Notes: generated by a model from the letters alone, not told the origin. Positions 18,316-27,661 are shown, numbered from the stretch's first letter. The stretch is DNA of 64,000 nt from Methanocorpusculum sp. (GCA_017387505.1 JAFOFB010000015.1:287469-351468), one strand, 5' to 3'. Translations and numbers: made by a program.

Positions 18316-19530
18316 ATGCAGAAAAAGCATTTCATTCTCGCAGCAGCTCTTCTCTGTCTTGCAGTCGTATTTTCAGCAGGCTGTGTTGACAACGGAGGCT
18401 CCGGAGAAAAAGTCGAAATCCTGTATGCAGGTGTGGGTAATATGCCTCAGCTCTTAGAATCCGGAGCTGTTGATGCCGCAATCGCCTGGCAGCCGTTTGT
18501 TGCAGTTATGGAAGAAGGACAGATTGGAAAAGTCATCTCCTACTCTGAAGACCTTCCGCCGGCAGGAAAGTGGGAAGGACACACCTGCTGTGTATTTGGT
18601 GCAAACTCATACGCACTTGCAAACCCTGAGATTGCCGCAGACATGACTGCACTGATGATTCTTGGAAACGAGTACATCACTGCAAATCCGGAAAAGTCCG
18701 CAGTGCTTATTGCAGACTGGCTCTTCGCAAACCAGGATTTAACCTACGGAGGAGTTACTGTAAACTCTGTCGATGTAATTGAAGCATCTATTTCGACCAT
18801 TAAATTCTCAGGTGAAGTTACTGATGCATGGATTAAGAGCAACGAAGACTTTGTCCAGTCTCAGCGCGACTTAGCATTAGTCAACGGAAAACTTGCAAAC
18901 ACCAACAGTGAGGAAACCAGAGAACTTCTCTTCGACTTCGGTCCGTATGAAGTAGCACAGGGAATTGTTGAGTCCGGCAAATTCTTAGAGCCTTCATCCT
19001 CTGTTAAGGAAATCTCTGTTGGATACCTCGCAAGTGACCATGACGGTCCGCTCTTTATCCTCTTAAAGGACTGGAAGTTCTTCAAGGACAACTACAACAC
19101 CTACTTAAAGCCGGTCACCGAAAAAGTTGGAAAGATTGACAAGGCAGAGCTGTATGTCAACGGAAAGAAAGTCTGTGATGTAAAACTCATCGAAGGAAGT
19201 GCAGGACCACAGCTTATGACGCTTCTGCAGCAGAACCAGATTCAGTATGCAGTTGCAGGAGCTCCGCCGTTTGTCTCTGCAGTTGACAAATCCACCAGTG
19301 CTGTTGATATCAAGATCTTAGCACCAATCATGATGAACGGTTCAGGACTTGTTGTATCTGACGAAGCACCGGCAGATGACTGGAACAGCTTTATTGCATG
19401 GGTTAAGGAACGCAGTGCAGAAGGCAAGCCTGTTGTAATTGCAGACCCGCAGCTTGGCTCCATTCAGGATGTCCAGTTAAAGGCCGCACTTGACTCTGCC
19501 GGAATTGGTTATACAACCAAATCCGCATAA
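18316..19530 (+). CDS. Lipoprotein solute-binding protein of an SsuA/TauA-type importer, domain order permuted
   Basis: 404 residues from the ATG at 18316, chosen because the TATA box is about 25 bases upstream and a clean lipoprotein signal follows (VFSAGC, lipidated C23). The sequence belongs to the NMT1/SsuA/TauA binding-protein group, but the order is reversed. Residues about 33-220 match what is normally the second half (LLESGAVDAAIAWQPF, HTCCVF, NPE, EYI). Residues about 232-400 match the usual beginning (ISVGYLASDHDGPLF, AVAGAPPFVSAVDK, GSIQDVQLKAALDSAG). The ligand is unknown: sulfonate, nitrate or another small anion or amine. Confidence 0.85.
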   Translation: MQKKHFILAAALLCLAVVFSAGCVDNGGSGEKVEILYAGVGNMPQLLESGAVDAAIAWQPFVAVMEEGQIGKVISYSEDLPPAGKWEGHTCCVFGANSYALANPEIAADMTALMILGNEYITANPEKSAVLIADWLFANQDLTYGGVTVNSVDVIEASISTIKFSGEVTDAWIKSNEDFVQSQRDLALVNGKLANTNSEETRELLFDFGPYEVAQGIVESGKFLEPSSSVKEISVGYLASDHDGPLFILLKDWKFFKDNYNTYLKPVTEKVGKIDKAELYVNGKKVCDVKLIEGSAGPQLMTLLQQNQIQYAVAGAPPFVSAVDKSTSAVDIKILAPIMMNGSGLVVSDEAPADDWNSFIAWVKERSAEGKPVVIADPQLGSIQDVQLKAALDSAGIGYTTKSA

Positions 19531-19591
19531 TCCTTTTTTGTGTTATTTCCGTATGTTTGATTAAGTCAGACAACCCCTTATATAATTAGAA

Positions 19592-20353
19592 ATGAAGTGG
19601 TATACGAAGCTCATTCTCCCTGTGGCAGCAGTCCTCATATGGGAGATTGCAGCAATTCTGGTAAATAATCCATATATCCTTCCGCGGGTAGAAGATGTAT
19701 TCGCGGTTTTCTTAACTCCGTTCGCTGACATTTACGGAAGCGGAAGCTTAGTCAGCAACGCAGTTGTCAGTATCACACGTGTGGTTACTGGTTTTGTTAT
19801 CGCCTGCGTGATTGCCGTCCCTCTTGGAATTATCCTTGGACGCTATCCTCGGCTTGAAAACTTCTGTGACGGATTAATTCAGATTCTTCGTCCGATTCCG
19901 CCGATGGCATGGGTCCCGCTTTCTCTTGCCTGGTTTGGTATCGGAATGACCTCTATTGTGTTCATCATCGTGATTGGATGTTTCTTCCCGATTCTTGTGA
20001 ATACGATTGATGGTGTATCAAGAGTCAAGAAGAGCTGGCTTGAGACTGCAAAAATCTATCAGGCAAGCGACCGTCAGGTTTTATCCAAAGTTCTCCTTCA
20101 AGCCGCAGGTCCTGCAATCTGTAATGGTCTGCGCCTTGGATTTGGAATTGCATGGATGAGTGTCGTCGCAGCGGAAATGATGCCAGGAGCATCCTCCGGT
20201 CTTGGATACTTAATTATGTACACCTACAACTTCGGACAGGTTCACATCATCATCGCAGGAATGATTGCTATCGGAATCATTGGAATTGCTGCAGATCAGT
20301 TATTCCGCATTCTGCAGAAGAAGAAGTTCGCATGGGAGGCACTTGACAAATGA
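19592..20353 (+). CDS. ABC importer permease (SsuC/TauC type)
   Basis: 253 residues with about six transmembrane segments and the EAA-type loop around WLETAKIYQASDRQVLSKV, which docks the ATPase. It forms the membrane channel for the binding protein upstream. The gene follows after 61 bases that include a T-rich stretch and another TATA-like sequence, so it may have some independent transcription. Its stop overlaps the ATPase start by four bases. Confidence 0.92.
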   Translation: MKWYTKLILPVAAVLIWEIAAILVNNPYILPRVEDVFAVFLTPFADIYGSGSLVSNAVVSITRVVTGFVIACVIAVPLGIILGRYPRLENFCDGLIQILRPIPPMAWVPLSLAWFGIGMTSIVFIIVIGCFFPILVNTIDGVSRVKKSWLETAKIYQASDRQVLSKVLLQAAGPAICNGLRLGFGIAWMSVVAAEMMPGASSGLGYLIMYTYNFGQVHIIIAGMIAIGIIGIAADQLFRILQKKKFAWEALDK

Positions 20354-21138
20354 GCGAAACAGACTGGGACAAAGTATGGGTGAAGGTTGAGCATGCAACA
20401 AAGCAGTTCTTCACCAAGAAAGGAACAGTAACCGCACTCGAAGATGTTAATCTGGAAGTTCATGACGGTGAGTTTGTCTGTCTTTTAGGTCCTTCCGGAT
20501 GCGGTAAGACCACCCTCCTTCGTATGATTGGAGGTCTTGATGCTCCAACTTCCGGAACTGTTGAGATTGATGGAGAAATTGTTGACAAGCCGTCTCCGAT
20601 GATGACTATGGTCTTCCAGGAGTACTCTCTTTACCCGTGGAGAACCATTGCTGAAAACGTCGGTTTCGGTCTTGAGATGATGAAGGTGCCAAAAGACAAA
20701 CGCGCAGAAGGTGTTGCAAAGTACTTAGAGCTTGTAGGCCTCAAGGACTTTGGAAACAGCTATCCATATGAGCTCTCCGGAGGTATGCGTCAGCGCGCGG
20801 CTGTTGCCCGCGCTCTTGCAAGCGAGCCTGCTGTCATGCTTATGGATGAGCCGTTTGGCGCGCTTGATGCTCAGACCAGAAACAAGATGCAAAGAGAACT
20901 CCTCGAGATTTGGGAGAAGACAAAGAAGACCATTCTCTTTGTAACTCACAGCGTCGATGAGGCTGTTTTCCTCGCAGACAAGATTGTGATTCTAACTCCG
21001 AGACCGGGCAGAATTCACGAGATTTATGAAAACCCTCTGCCGCGTCCGCGTGACAGAACAAGTGTTGAGTTTGCAAGCCTCCGCAAAAAAGTTCTGCAGG
21101 TTATCGAAGAACTTGAGCAGGAGAATGCGAACCTTTAA
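20350..21138 (+). CDS. ABC importer ATPase (SsuB/TauB type)
   Basis: 262 residues. Walker A GPSGCGKTT, Q-loop VFQEYSLYPW, signature LSGGMRQR, Walker B VMLMDEPFGALD and the H-loop VTHSVDEAVF are all intact. It energises import through the permease encoded by the overlapping upstream gene. The subfamily is that of sulfonate, nitrate and taurine importers. Nothing in the sequence names the substrate. Confidence 0.95.
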   Translation: MSETDWDKVWVKVEHATKQFFTKKGTVTALEDVNLEVHDGEFVCLLGPSGCGKTTLLRMIGGLDAPTSGTVEIDGEIVDKPSPMMTMVFQEYSLYPWRTIAENVGFGLEMMKVPKDKRAEGVAKYLELVGLKDFGNSYPYELSGGMRQRAAVARALASEPAVMLMDEPFGALDAQTRNKMQRELLEIWEKTKKTILFVTHSVDEAVFLADKIVILTPRPGRIHEIYENPLPRPRDRTSVEFASLRKKVLQVIEELEQENANL

Positions 21139-21183
21139 TATGATACTCGTCTAACATAGTTAGCACATTTAGAGAGCTAGGAG
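21134..21183 (+). promoter_or_regulatory. Promoter and ribosome-binding site of L10e gene
   Basis: TATA-like TTTAATATGA at 21134-21143 overlaps the end of the ABC ATPase gene. A perfect small dyad CTAAC-ATA-GTTAG spans 21151-21163. A strong Shine-Dalgarno sequence AGGAGG follows just before the ATG at 21194. Many genes here look leaderless, so this leadered start stands out. Confidence 0.5.
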
Positions 21184-21193
21184 GATACTAAAA

Positions 21194-21694
21194 ATGGTAA
21201 GAAAGCCAGCAAAGATGTACCGCAACCTTGCCAAGAAGGCATACTGCCGCCGCCAGTACATGGGTGGTGTTCCAGGATGTAAGGTTGTTCAGTTCGATAT
21301 GGGAAACCTCTCCGCAGACTTCCCAGTAGCAATTCACCTCGAAGCATTAGAGGGATGTCAGATTCGCCACACCGCAATGGAAGCAGCACGTATCAATATG
21401 AACAGACGCCTTGTCAACTCTATTGGTAAGAACAACTTCCACTTAAAGATCAGAACCTACCCGCACCACGTTCTCCGTGAGCACAAATACGCAACCGGAG
21501 CAGGTGCAGACCGTGTTTCTGAGGGTATGAGACTTGCATTCGGTAAGGCAGTCGGTACTGCAGCACGCGTTCAGCCAAGACAGAAAGTCTTCACCATCTG
21601 GACCAACCCGCAGTACATCGACCAGGCAAAGGACGCTTTACTCCACAGCGGATACAAGCTCCCGACCCCGGTTCGCGTTGTTGTTGAAGAGTAA
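21194..21694 (+). CDS. rpl10e: Large-subunit ribosomal protein L10e (uL16)
   Basis: 166 residues, opening [20 protein letters not shown], the archaeal/eukaryotic L10e start. The basic protein is placed near the elongation-factor site and helps position tRNA. The length is normal. A clear AGGAGG precedes the ATG. The gene is followed by T-rich sequence and a 9-bp stem-loop. Confidence 0.95.
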   Translation: MVRKPAKMYRNLAKKAYCRRQYMGGVPGCKVVQFDMGNLSADFPVAIHLEALEGCQIRHTAMEAARINMNRRLVNSIGKNNFHLKIRTYPHHVLREHKYATGAGADRVSEGMRLAFGKAVGTAARVQPRQKVFTIWTNPQYIDQAKDALLHSGYKLPTPVRVVVEE

Positions 21695-21719
21695 GGCTTA
21701 ATTCGCCGGCTCTCAATAT

Positions 21720-21774
21720 ACACAATAACTTTTTTTGATTTTTGAAGGGCCCGACTGAAAGATTTTCTTTCGGT
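21720..21774 (+). terminator. T-rich tract and stem-loop after L10e gene
   Basis: A T7 run with neighbouring T5 follows the stop by about 35 bases, then a 9-bp stem (21753-21761 with 21767-21774 plus one wobble pair). Archaeal RNA polymerase stops at T-rich stretches. The convergent DUF357 gene ends about 56 bases further on. Confidence 0.4.
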
Positions 21775-21830
21775 CAATACCATACAAAACAGCGTAAGCT
21801 GTCCTTCGATTTCTGTTTTGAAAAAAAGAT

Positions 21831-22394
21831 TCAGATTGTAAACAGGTGTCTGTCACCTGTTATCTGAAAGAGTCCTGCTCTAACTCCGCAGTCAAGCCAT
21901 CCATACCCATATGAGAGTACTGCCAAAGCATTTACATAATCATCCGGCAGAAGGTCTGTGCCGACATCAAGAGCACGCCTGGCAGTTTCTCTTATTTTAA
22001 CTACCGCTGCATAACATCCCGTCTCTGAATCCGGAGCAGGGATGGAACCATCAAGAGCTCCTGTGAGCATTCGTTTGTACCTGAGCGTCTTCTCTTCTAA
22101 CTTTTCGAAGAGTTCTTTTGGGAACTCTTTTGCAAGTTCTAAGCAGTTTGTAAAGTCTGCTTCGGTATAGCCAAGATAGATTCCGCAGTCCAGCCATCCA
22201 AGTCCGTACTCTGATGCGGCAAATGCGTTGACTAAGTCTCCGTGTTTTAGAAAGACTTTAGCATCTGACGCATAGCAGGTAACCATCTCTAAAATCTCGT
22301 CAGCAGTTCCTCCAAGAATACTTCCCTTTGGGACTGCAGAGATGGCGTCTCCTGCTGTTTTCTGATAATATGAGACAAGCTCTTCAATCAGCAT
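21831..22394 (-). CDS. DUF357 protein with internal duplication
   Basis: 187 residues, all-helical in character. Two similar units are visible: one ending [20 protein letters not shown] (about residue 76) and one ending [20 protein letters not shown] (about residue 173). The family is confined to archaea and its function is unknown. It overlaps the start region of dph5 by seven bases and is therefore translated from the same transcript as diphthine synthase. Confidence 0.8.
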   Translation of the reverse strand: MLIEELVSYYQKTAGDAISAVPKGSILGGTADEILEMVTCYASDAKVFLKHGDLVNAFAASEYGLGWLDCGIYLGYTEADFTNCLELAKEFPKELFEKLEEKTLRYKRMLTGALDGSIPAPDSETGCYAAVVKIRETARRALDVGTDLLPDDYVNALAVLSYGYGWLDCGVRAGLFQITGDRHLFTI

Positions 22395-23146
22395 AATCCG
22401 GCAAATCTCTCTAAGTACTCGCGTTCCATATCATGGAGTTCTGCTGGGACAATCATCACGTGAAGCGGTCCGCCGAAATCAAAGTTCATCATCTCTTCGG
22501 CATTTCCTGCGTGTACAACCGGCTCTGGAGAACCTGCTCTTGCGATTCCAATGTAGGTTGGAATACTTGCTCCAACGCGTCTTGCCTGCTCTTCTAAAAG
22601 CTCAACAGCCTCTGAGACTTTCATGTAGCGTTCCTTGTCCTTCTGGATATCTAGAAAGACTAAGGTGTGGAGATTATTTTTGAGGTTTTCAGAGATGACC
22701 TCAATCGGTGTCATCGGGAACCATTTTCCATACGGGAACGGGACGGACACAGACTTTCCGAAGCGGTAGTTCTGAAGGCCTGAAAGACCGCAGACTGCGG
22801 TTGTAATTGATGCTCCGTGGATGATTTTAGTCTCAACACCTGCTTCAGCACAGCGGCATCTGATGTCAGAATGAGTCGTTGCAACCATCGAGTCGCCTGC
22901 TGTAAGGAACACTGCGTTTCCTTCTTTTGCGGCATCGATAATCTTGTCAGAGTGGATTTCCACATCTTCTCTGTACAGCGGGATGATTTTCTTTCCGTAG
23001 TACTCTTCGAGGCGCGGAATTGAAGAACCCATCAGAACAGATGTATAGACCTCAAGAAAAACTGTATCTGCATTTCTGATAGCTTCTGCTCCGCGTACAG
23101 AGACATCGTATTCATCAAAAAGACCAAGACCGATAAACGTGAGCAT
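22388..23146 (-). CDS. dph5: Diphthine synthase
   Basis: 252 residues of the tetrapyrrole-methylase fold. The N terminus [18 protein letters not shown], the TAGDSM motif and the [10 protein letters not shown] segment are typical of Dph5. It methylates the modified histidine of elongation factor 2 with SAM to form diphthine. The length is normal. It heads a two-gene unit with the DUF357 gene. Confidence 0.93.
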   Translation of the reverse strand: MLTFIGLGLFDEYDVSVRGAEAIRNADTVFLEVYTSVLMGSSIPRLEEYYGKKIIPLYREDVEIHSDKIIDAAKEGNAVFLTAGDSMVATTHSDIRCRCAEAGVETKIIHGASITTAVCGLSGLQNYRFGKSVSVPFPYGKWFPMTPIEVISENLKNNLHTLVFLDIQKDKERYMKVSEAVELLEEQARRVGASIPTYIGIARAGSPEPVVHAGNAEEMMNFDFGGPLHVMIVPAELHDMEREYLERFAGLC

Positions 23147-23197
23147 AGATACTCATTATGGGTTCTACAGGGGTTTAAAGGTGAGCGAAAAAAAAGG

Positions 23198-24412
23198 TTA
23201 GTGGAACTTTGCCCAGCTCTCTTCGAGTGCGGCAATTGCCGGAAGTTTCTTTCCGGTTAAGAACTCGATACATGCTCCGCCTCCGGTTGAGAGGTGGGAG
23301 TATTTCGGCTCAAGTCCAAGCTGTTCGATAACTGCTGCGGTGTGTCCTCCGCCGCAAACGGTAAACTCTGCGTTTGCTGCTGCGTGGAGAATGTCAAAGG
23401 TTCCGGCAGCATAGTCCGGGTCTTCGAAGACGCCTGCCGGTCCATTCATGACAATAGTTCCTGCCTGCTTAAGCTCGTCTGAGATTGTCCCAATGGATTC
23501 GGTTCCCATATCAAGAATCGGGCAGTCCTTTGGTACGGAGTTTATGGAGTACTCGCGGCGCTCGCCGTTCTCCTTTACTGCAACAAACTCCGGAAGAACA
23601 ATTCTGTCAGAGTACTTTGCAAGAATTTCGCGTGCCTTCTCGACCTCTCCGTCGTATCCTAAGTTGTGGATGAGGTTCTTGGACGGCTCTCTGATGTCGA
23701 TTCCTTTTGCGAGGTAGAAGACATTTGCAACAACACCGATGATGACAACTTTGTCTGCGGTGCCGTTTGCAAGAACGTTTCCTGCGACAGCCATAGAGTC
23801 ATCGACCTTTGTTCCTCCAAGAACGAAGGTAACCGGTTTTGGTGCGGATGTAAAGACCTTGGAGAGCATGGAGACTTCCTTCTCCATTAAAAGACCTGCA
23901 ACGGTCTTCATCGCATATGGAAGTCCGGTAATTGTCGGCTGTGAGCGGTGTGCAGTTCCGAATGCATCGTAGACACAAAGGTCGGCCATGGATGCGAGCT
24001 TTCTGACAAGGTGTGTCTTTGCTCCGTCTTCCGGCTTCATGGTGAGGTTTTCCTCGCTTGAGAAGCGGACATTCTCTAAGAGGATAACATCTCCCGGGTG
24101 TGACTCGCGGACTGCTTTCTTGGCACAGGAGCCGAAGATGTCGTCAACCTGGGTGACCGGCATTCCAAGGAGGCGCTCTAAGCGCTCTGCGTGTGCCTGA
24201 AGGGTTGTGAAGTCCTTCTTTCCCGGTCTGCTCTGGTGTGCGAGAACGACCACGCGTGCATCCTCTAATGCCTGGATGGTCGGGATGTGTTCGCGGAAGC
24301 GTTTATCATCTAAAATCGTATTGGAAGATGGGTCGATTGGGGAGTTAAAATCCACACGGAGAAGAACTGTCTTTCCGCGGGTTTCTACGTCCTGAAGTGT
24401 CCCGAAATTCAT
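23198..24412 (-). CDS. pgk: Phosphoglycerate kinase
   Basis: 404 residues. LRVDFNSPI near the N terminus, the HQSRPG phosphate-binding stretch, FVLGGTKVDDS, MNGPAGVFE and the C-terminal VCGGGHTAA are the expected conserved blocks. It transfers phosphate between 1,3-bisphosphoglycerate and ADP, used in gluconeogenesis or glycolysis. The length is normal for archaea and the gene stands alone. Confidence 0.95.
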   Translation of the reverse strand: MNFGTLQDVETRGKTVLLRVDFNSPIDPSSNTILDDKRFREHIPTIQALEDARVVVLAHQSRPGKKDFTTLQAHAERLERLLGMPVTQVDDIFGSCAKKAVRESHPGDVILLENVRFSSEENLTMKPEDGAKTHLVRKLASMADLCVYDAFGTAHRSQPTITGLPYAMKTVAGLLMEKEVSMLSKVFTSAPKPVTFVLGGTKVDDSMAVAGNVLANGTADKVVIIGVVANVFYLAKGIDIREPSKNLIHNLGYDGEVEKAREILAKYSDRIVLPEFVAVKENGERREYSINSVPKDCPILDMGTESIGTISDELKQAGTIVMNGPAGVFEDPDYAAGTFDILHAAANAEFTVCGGGHTAAVIEQLGLEPKYSHLSTGGGACIEFLTGKKLPAIAALEESWAKFH

Positions 24413-24494
24413 ATGAAAATCATTGGCTTTCTAAGGTATTAAACGGAGTGGATGTCTTGTGGTACCAAACTGCTTTCAGCGGCAAAAAAAGTAT

Positions 24495-25370
24495 TTAGAG
24501 GGTGGTGATGATTGGCTCGTCTTCAGTGACGATTACTGTGTGTTCAAACTGGGAAACAAAGCTTCCTGCAACATCGGATAAGATATGGTAGTCATAGAGA
24601 TTTCCCTGCTTTAGAAGCATCGGGATTGCAAGTTCTGCCTTTGGAATGCCAAGCCATCTGCGGGAGAATGGAAGGCCGCACATCTCATCTGCCTTCTTTA
24701 AGATTTTACGTCCGGTTGGGGAGCGCACCGGTGCATCTCCTACGACCTGGTAAATCTCAGCGCGTGTTGCTTCATGGACGGAGCCTGAGCCGGTTGTTGC
24801 GAAAGGCTCGATGGCTATGACACTTCCCTCGCGAAGAACTCCTGTTCCAAAGATACCTGTGTTCGGGATTGATAATCCGTGGTGGAGGCTGTAGCGTCCA
24901 AGTCCGTGTCCTGTTAAGTTTACAATCGGCTTGTATCCGTAAGAGGTGATGGTCTCTTCTACAACCTTTCCAATCTCGGAGACTACAAGTTCTGGCTTTA
25001 CTACACTGATTGCGGCTTCAAGTGCCTTCTGTGCGGCCTCGCAGAGTTTATCGTGCTCTCCAAGGTTTACAGACACTGCGGTGTCTGCGATGTATCCGTC
25101 GATATGGGTTCCGATATCGAGTTTTACAAGGTCGCCTTCTTCAAACACGCGCTCATCAACAGGTGACGGGGTGTCGTGGGCGGCGCACTCATTAATCGAG
25201 ATGTTTGGCGGGAAGGATGGGAATGCTCCTGCGGCCTCGATTTTATCTAAAACCATATCGAAGATATCGGTGTGGAGAACTCCCGGCTTAATCTCGGCGG
25301 CACATGAGTGGAGAACAGCTTTGGCCACTCTGCCTGCTTCCAGATAACAGTCAAGCTCTGTATCGTTCAT
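24495..25370 (-). CDS. map: Methionine aminopeptidase, type II
   Basis: 291 residues of the pita-bread fold. Metal ligands are visible in LDIGTHIDGYIADTA (two Asp), the His in GHGLGRYSLH, and the late Glu residues in AIEPFAT and the C-terminal FEHTVIV. The insert between the last ligands (about 185-250) marks the type II form used by archaea and eukaryotes. It removes the initiator methionine. It overlaps the neighbouring M24 gene by four bases. Confidence 0.93.
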   Translation of the reverse strand: MNDTELDCYLEAGRVAKAVLHSCAAEIKPGVLHTDIFDMVLDKIEAAGAFPSFPPNISINECAAHDTPSPVDERVFEEGDLVKLDIGTHIDGYIADTAVSVNLGEHDKLCEAAQKALEAAISVVKPELVVSEIGKVVEETITSYGYKPIVNLTGHGLGRYSLHHGLSIPNTGIFGTGVLREGSVIAIEPFATTGSGSVHEATRAEIYQVVGDAPVRSPTGRKILKKADEMCGLPFSRRWLGIPKAELAIPMLLKQGNLYDYHILSDVAGSFVSQFEHTVIVTEDEPIITTL

Positions 25371-26503
25371 ACTACTATTAATTCCTCCTCAAAGGTAGTA
25401 AATCTATCAAACCCGTCTTCGGTTACAGCACCCATATCCTCTAAACGAACGCCTCCAATGCCCGGGTAATAAAGTCCCGGTTCTACTGTTACAACATTTC
25501 CCTCCTCAAGAACTCCGCCGCGCACAGAAAGTGACGGGCTTTCATGGATTGCAAGGCCTACTCCGTGTCCTAAACTGTGGATAAATCCTGATGTGCCTGC
25601 TGTTACATATCCTTTCTTTGTGAAGTAGTCTGCTGCAGCGTTATGTACATCGGCGCCTGATACTCCGGCTCTAATTAGGGATACTGCAAGTTCTTTTGCT
25701 TCGTGAACTGTATCGTACATGCGGCAGATTTCATCGGACGGCTTTCCTTTAGATATCGTGCGCGTCATGTCTGCAAAGTATCCTGTTTCGATGTCGCGCG
25801 GGAATACATCCAGGACAATCGGCTGGTTGGCAAACAGCTGTCCTTCGCCTTTTGCATGCGGAAGCGCGGTATCTGCTCCGCATGATGCGATTGTATCTTT
25901 ATCGTCAAGTCCCATGCGGAAGAATGCTTCATGCATGATTTCGCGAAGCTTCTCTGATGTCAGGGGCTCGTCTTCGAAGAAAAGCCCTCCGTCTTCAGAA
26001 ACATCCGCCTTTCGAACTGTATCTACTGCGAGAGTTACTCCGCGCTCGTTTTTCTTTTGTACTGCGCGGATTTTTTCAATCTCGACCCTGGTCTTTTTTG
26101 CACGCATCGAAAGAACAGTGCCTGAATCGATTGTAACTTGTGCTGAACTTTCAAGTGCGCGGGCAAATCCGACAGGCATTGAGTATGGAACAAGGAGTTT
26201 TTCTCCGCAGAAATTTTTAATCATCTCGGCAGATGCCGCATCTGCATCGTTGTGTTTTTCCAGAAGCTCGCAAAACCCTGCCGCGGTGCGTGTTACAATG
26301 CTGCATGGTGACTCGCGGCGCGCACGCAGTTCCTCCATCGAAGATACGATTAAAAACTGTCCTCCGTCTTTTTTGTAAACGTAGATAAACGGGTCTGTTG
26401 CAAGAAAGCCGCTTAAATAACGCATATCTTCGTTGTCAGATGAATCATACACAACGTATGCATCACAGTCTCTCTGTTCCAGTTCCTCCAAAATCCCTGC
26501 CAT
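25367..26503 (-). CDS. M24 family Xaa-Pro dipeptidase-like peptidase
   Basis: 378 residues: an N-terminal creatinase-like domain (1-~135) and a C-terminal pita-bread catalytic domain. Ligand segments are VLDVFPRDIETGYFADMTRT (two Asp), HSLGHGVG, VTVEPGLY and RLEDMG. It probably cleaves X-Pro peptides. It overlaps map by four bases, so the two M24 enzymes form one operon. Confidence 0.88.
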   Translation of the reverse strand: MAGILEELEQRDCDAYVVYDSSDNEDMRYLSGFLATDPFIYVYKKDGGQFLIVSSMEELRARRESPCSIVTRTAAGFCELLEKHNDADAASAEMIKNFCGEKLLVPYSMPVGFARALESSAQVTIDSGTVLSMRAKKTRVEIEKIRAVQKKNERGVTLAVDTVRKADVSEDGGLFFEDEPLTSEKLREIMHEAFFRMGLDDKDTIASCGADTALPHAKGEGQLFANQPIVLDVFPRDIETGYFADMTRTISKGKPSDEICRMYDTVHEAKELAVSLIRAGVSGADVHNAAADYFTKKGYVTAGTSGFIHSLGHGVGLAIHESPSLSVRGGVLEEGNVVTVEPGLYYPGIGGVRLEDMGAVTEDGFDRFTTFEEELIVV

Positions 26504-26573
26504 ATTCAGTAGATATTGGTGCTCTCAAGACATGTAGTTTTTATTCCTGAGACACTGAATTAGATATAACAAC

Positions 26574-26945
26574 ATGGACGAGAAAGAGCGGGTACAGTTT
26601 AAGGGGATGTTTACTGTAAATGTAATTTATCTAAACATCCTTATCTTCGCATTAGCCTTGGCTGTTTCACTCGGAATCATTGCTCCAAATACATGGGGGC
26701 CAAAGATTCCGATTGTAGTCGGCAGTATTGTCGTTTTTGTGATTTTCCTGATTCTCTTCATCCGGAAATATCGTTCCACAAAAGCATGGCTTGCAATCCA
26801 TGGGACTACCAAGGAAGAGCGCATGGCAGAGATTCGTGCAGAACGCGAGGCAGAGCGTGCGCGTATCAGAGCTGAGCTTGAGGCAGAACTCCGCGAAGAG
26901 ATAGAAGAGGAAAAGAGACGCGAAGAGGAGGAAAAAAATGCTTGA
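26574..26945 (+). CDS. Membrane-anchored coiled-coil protein, unknown
   Basis: 123 residues. Two transmembrane segments (about 15-37 and 44-63) are followed by a highly charged Glu/Arg helix (about 80-122, with EREAERARIRAELEAEL) predicted to form a coiled coil in the cytoplasm. No family is recognised. The last eight bases overlap the start of a winged-helix gene, so membrane protein and regulator are made together. Confidence 0.7.
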   Translation: MDEKERVQFKGMFTVNVIYLNILIFALALAVSLGIIAPNTWGPKIPIVVGSIVVFVIFLILFIRKYRSTKAWLAIHGTTKEERMAEIRAEREAERARIRAELEAELREEIEEEKRREEEEKNA

Positions 26946-27219
26946 TAAAATTTTAGGAGAAGTTGATCTTTTAGAGCGCCACTTATCGGTCATGAGAGTC
27001 GTATCAAGAATGGGTCCGATTGGAATCATGAAGCTCACTGAAGAGCTTGGATTATCTCAGCACCGTGTAAGATATTCTCTTCGCGTCTTAGAACAGATGC
27101 AGTACATCAAAGCAACTCCGGCGGGGGCAGTTGCCACTTCGCGCGCGGATGAGATGCTGAAGCACTTCAATGAGGATCTTGACGGCCTTATCCGCAAACT
27201 TCAGACCCTCCGCTTCTAA
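26938..27219 (+). CDS. Winged-helix DNA-binding protein
   Basis: 93 residues. The central part (about 20-70; GPIGIMKLTEELGLSQHRVR followed by YSLRVLEQM) is a clear winged helix-turn-helix, with a short C-terminal helix. Such stand-alone archaeal proteins are usually transcription factors. It is translationally coupled to the coiled-coil membrane protein. The targets are unknown. Confidence 0.75.
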   Translation: MLDKILGEVDLLERHLSVMRVVSRMGPIGIMKLTEELGLSQHRVRYSLRVLEQMQYIKATPAGAVATSRADEMLKHFNEDLDGLIRKLQTLRF

Positions 27220-27296
27220 TATTCCTATTTTTTGAGCACTGCAAATAGGAATCTTTAATACGCACCAAGTGCTATCTAATTAGGCAACACACTTGT

Positions 27297-27369
27297 GCCG
27301 CCATAACTCAGTTGGTAGAGTGTCTGGCTGTTAACCAGAATGTCTCAGGTTCGAGTCCTGATGGCGGCG
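27297..27369 (+). tRNA. tRNA-Asn (GTT)
   Basis: Seven-base acceptor stem GCCGCCA with TGGCGGC, D arm AACTCAGTTGGTAGAGT, anticodon loop CTGTTAA (GTT) on a 5-bp stem, and TTCGAGT T-loop; discriminator G. A TTTAATA box lies about 37 bases upstream. No intron and no encoded CCA. Confidence 0.95.
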
Positions 27370-27535
27370 TGACTTTTCTTTTTGTTTTCTTAAACTCTCA
27401 AAACAGCAGTGTGGTATCGTTTTTGATATACATCACCATTATCTACTCTCGACGCAAATAATATGTGTTCTTCTGTAAGGGAACAAATTTTCGAGAAAGG
27501 GAATTTTCCCTGTCTCTTCTTTACGTAATTTTACA

Positions 27536-27607
27536 GGGCCTGTAGCTTAGTGGTGGAGCGCCCGGCTCATAACCGGGTGGTCGTGGGTTCGAACCCCTCC
27601 AGGCCCA
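27536..27607 (+). tRNA. CAU-anticodon tRNA, probably tRNA-Ile2
   Basis: Acceptor GGGCCTG with CAGGCCC, anticodon loop CTCATAA on a CCCGG/CCGGG stem, T-loop TTCGAAC, discriminator A. The G1-C72 pair excludes the archaeal initiator tRNA. The loop and stem resemble archaeal isoleucine tRNAs whose CAU is changed to agmatidine-AU. An elongator methionine tRNA is the alternative. Confidence 0.85.
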
Positions 27608-27661
27608 TTTTTCAGCTTACCAATCCAACATCATTTTATCCCGTGAATGCGATTAATATAT

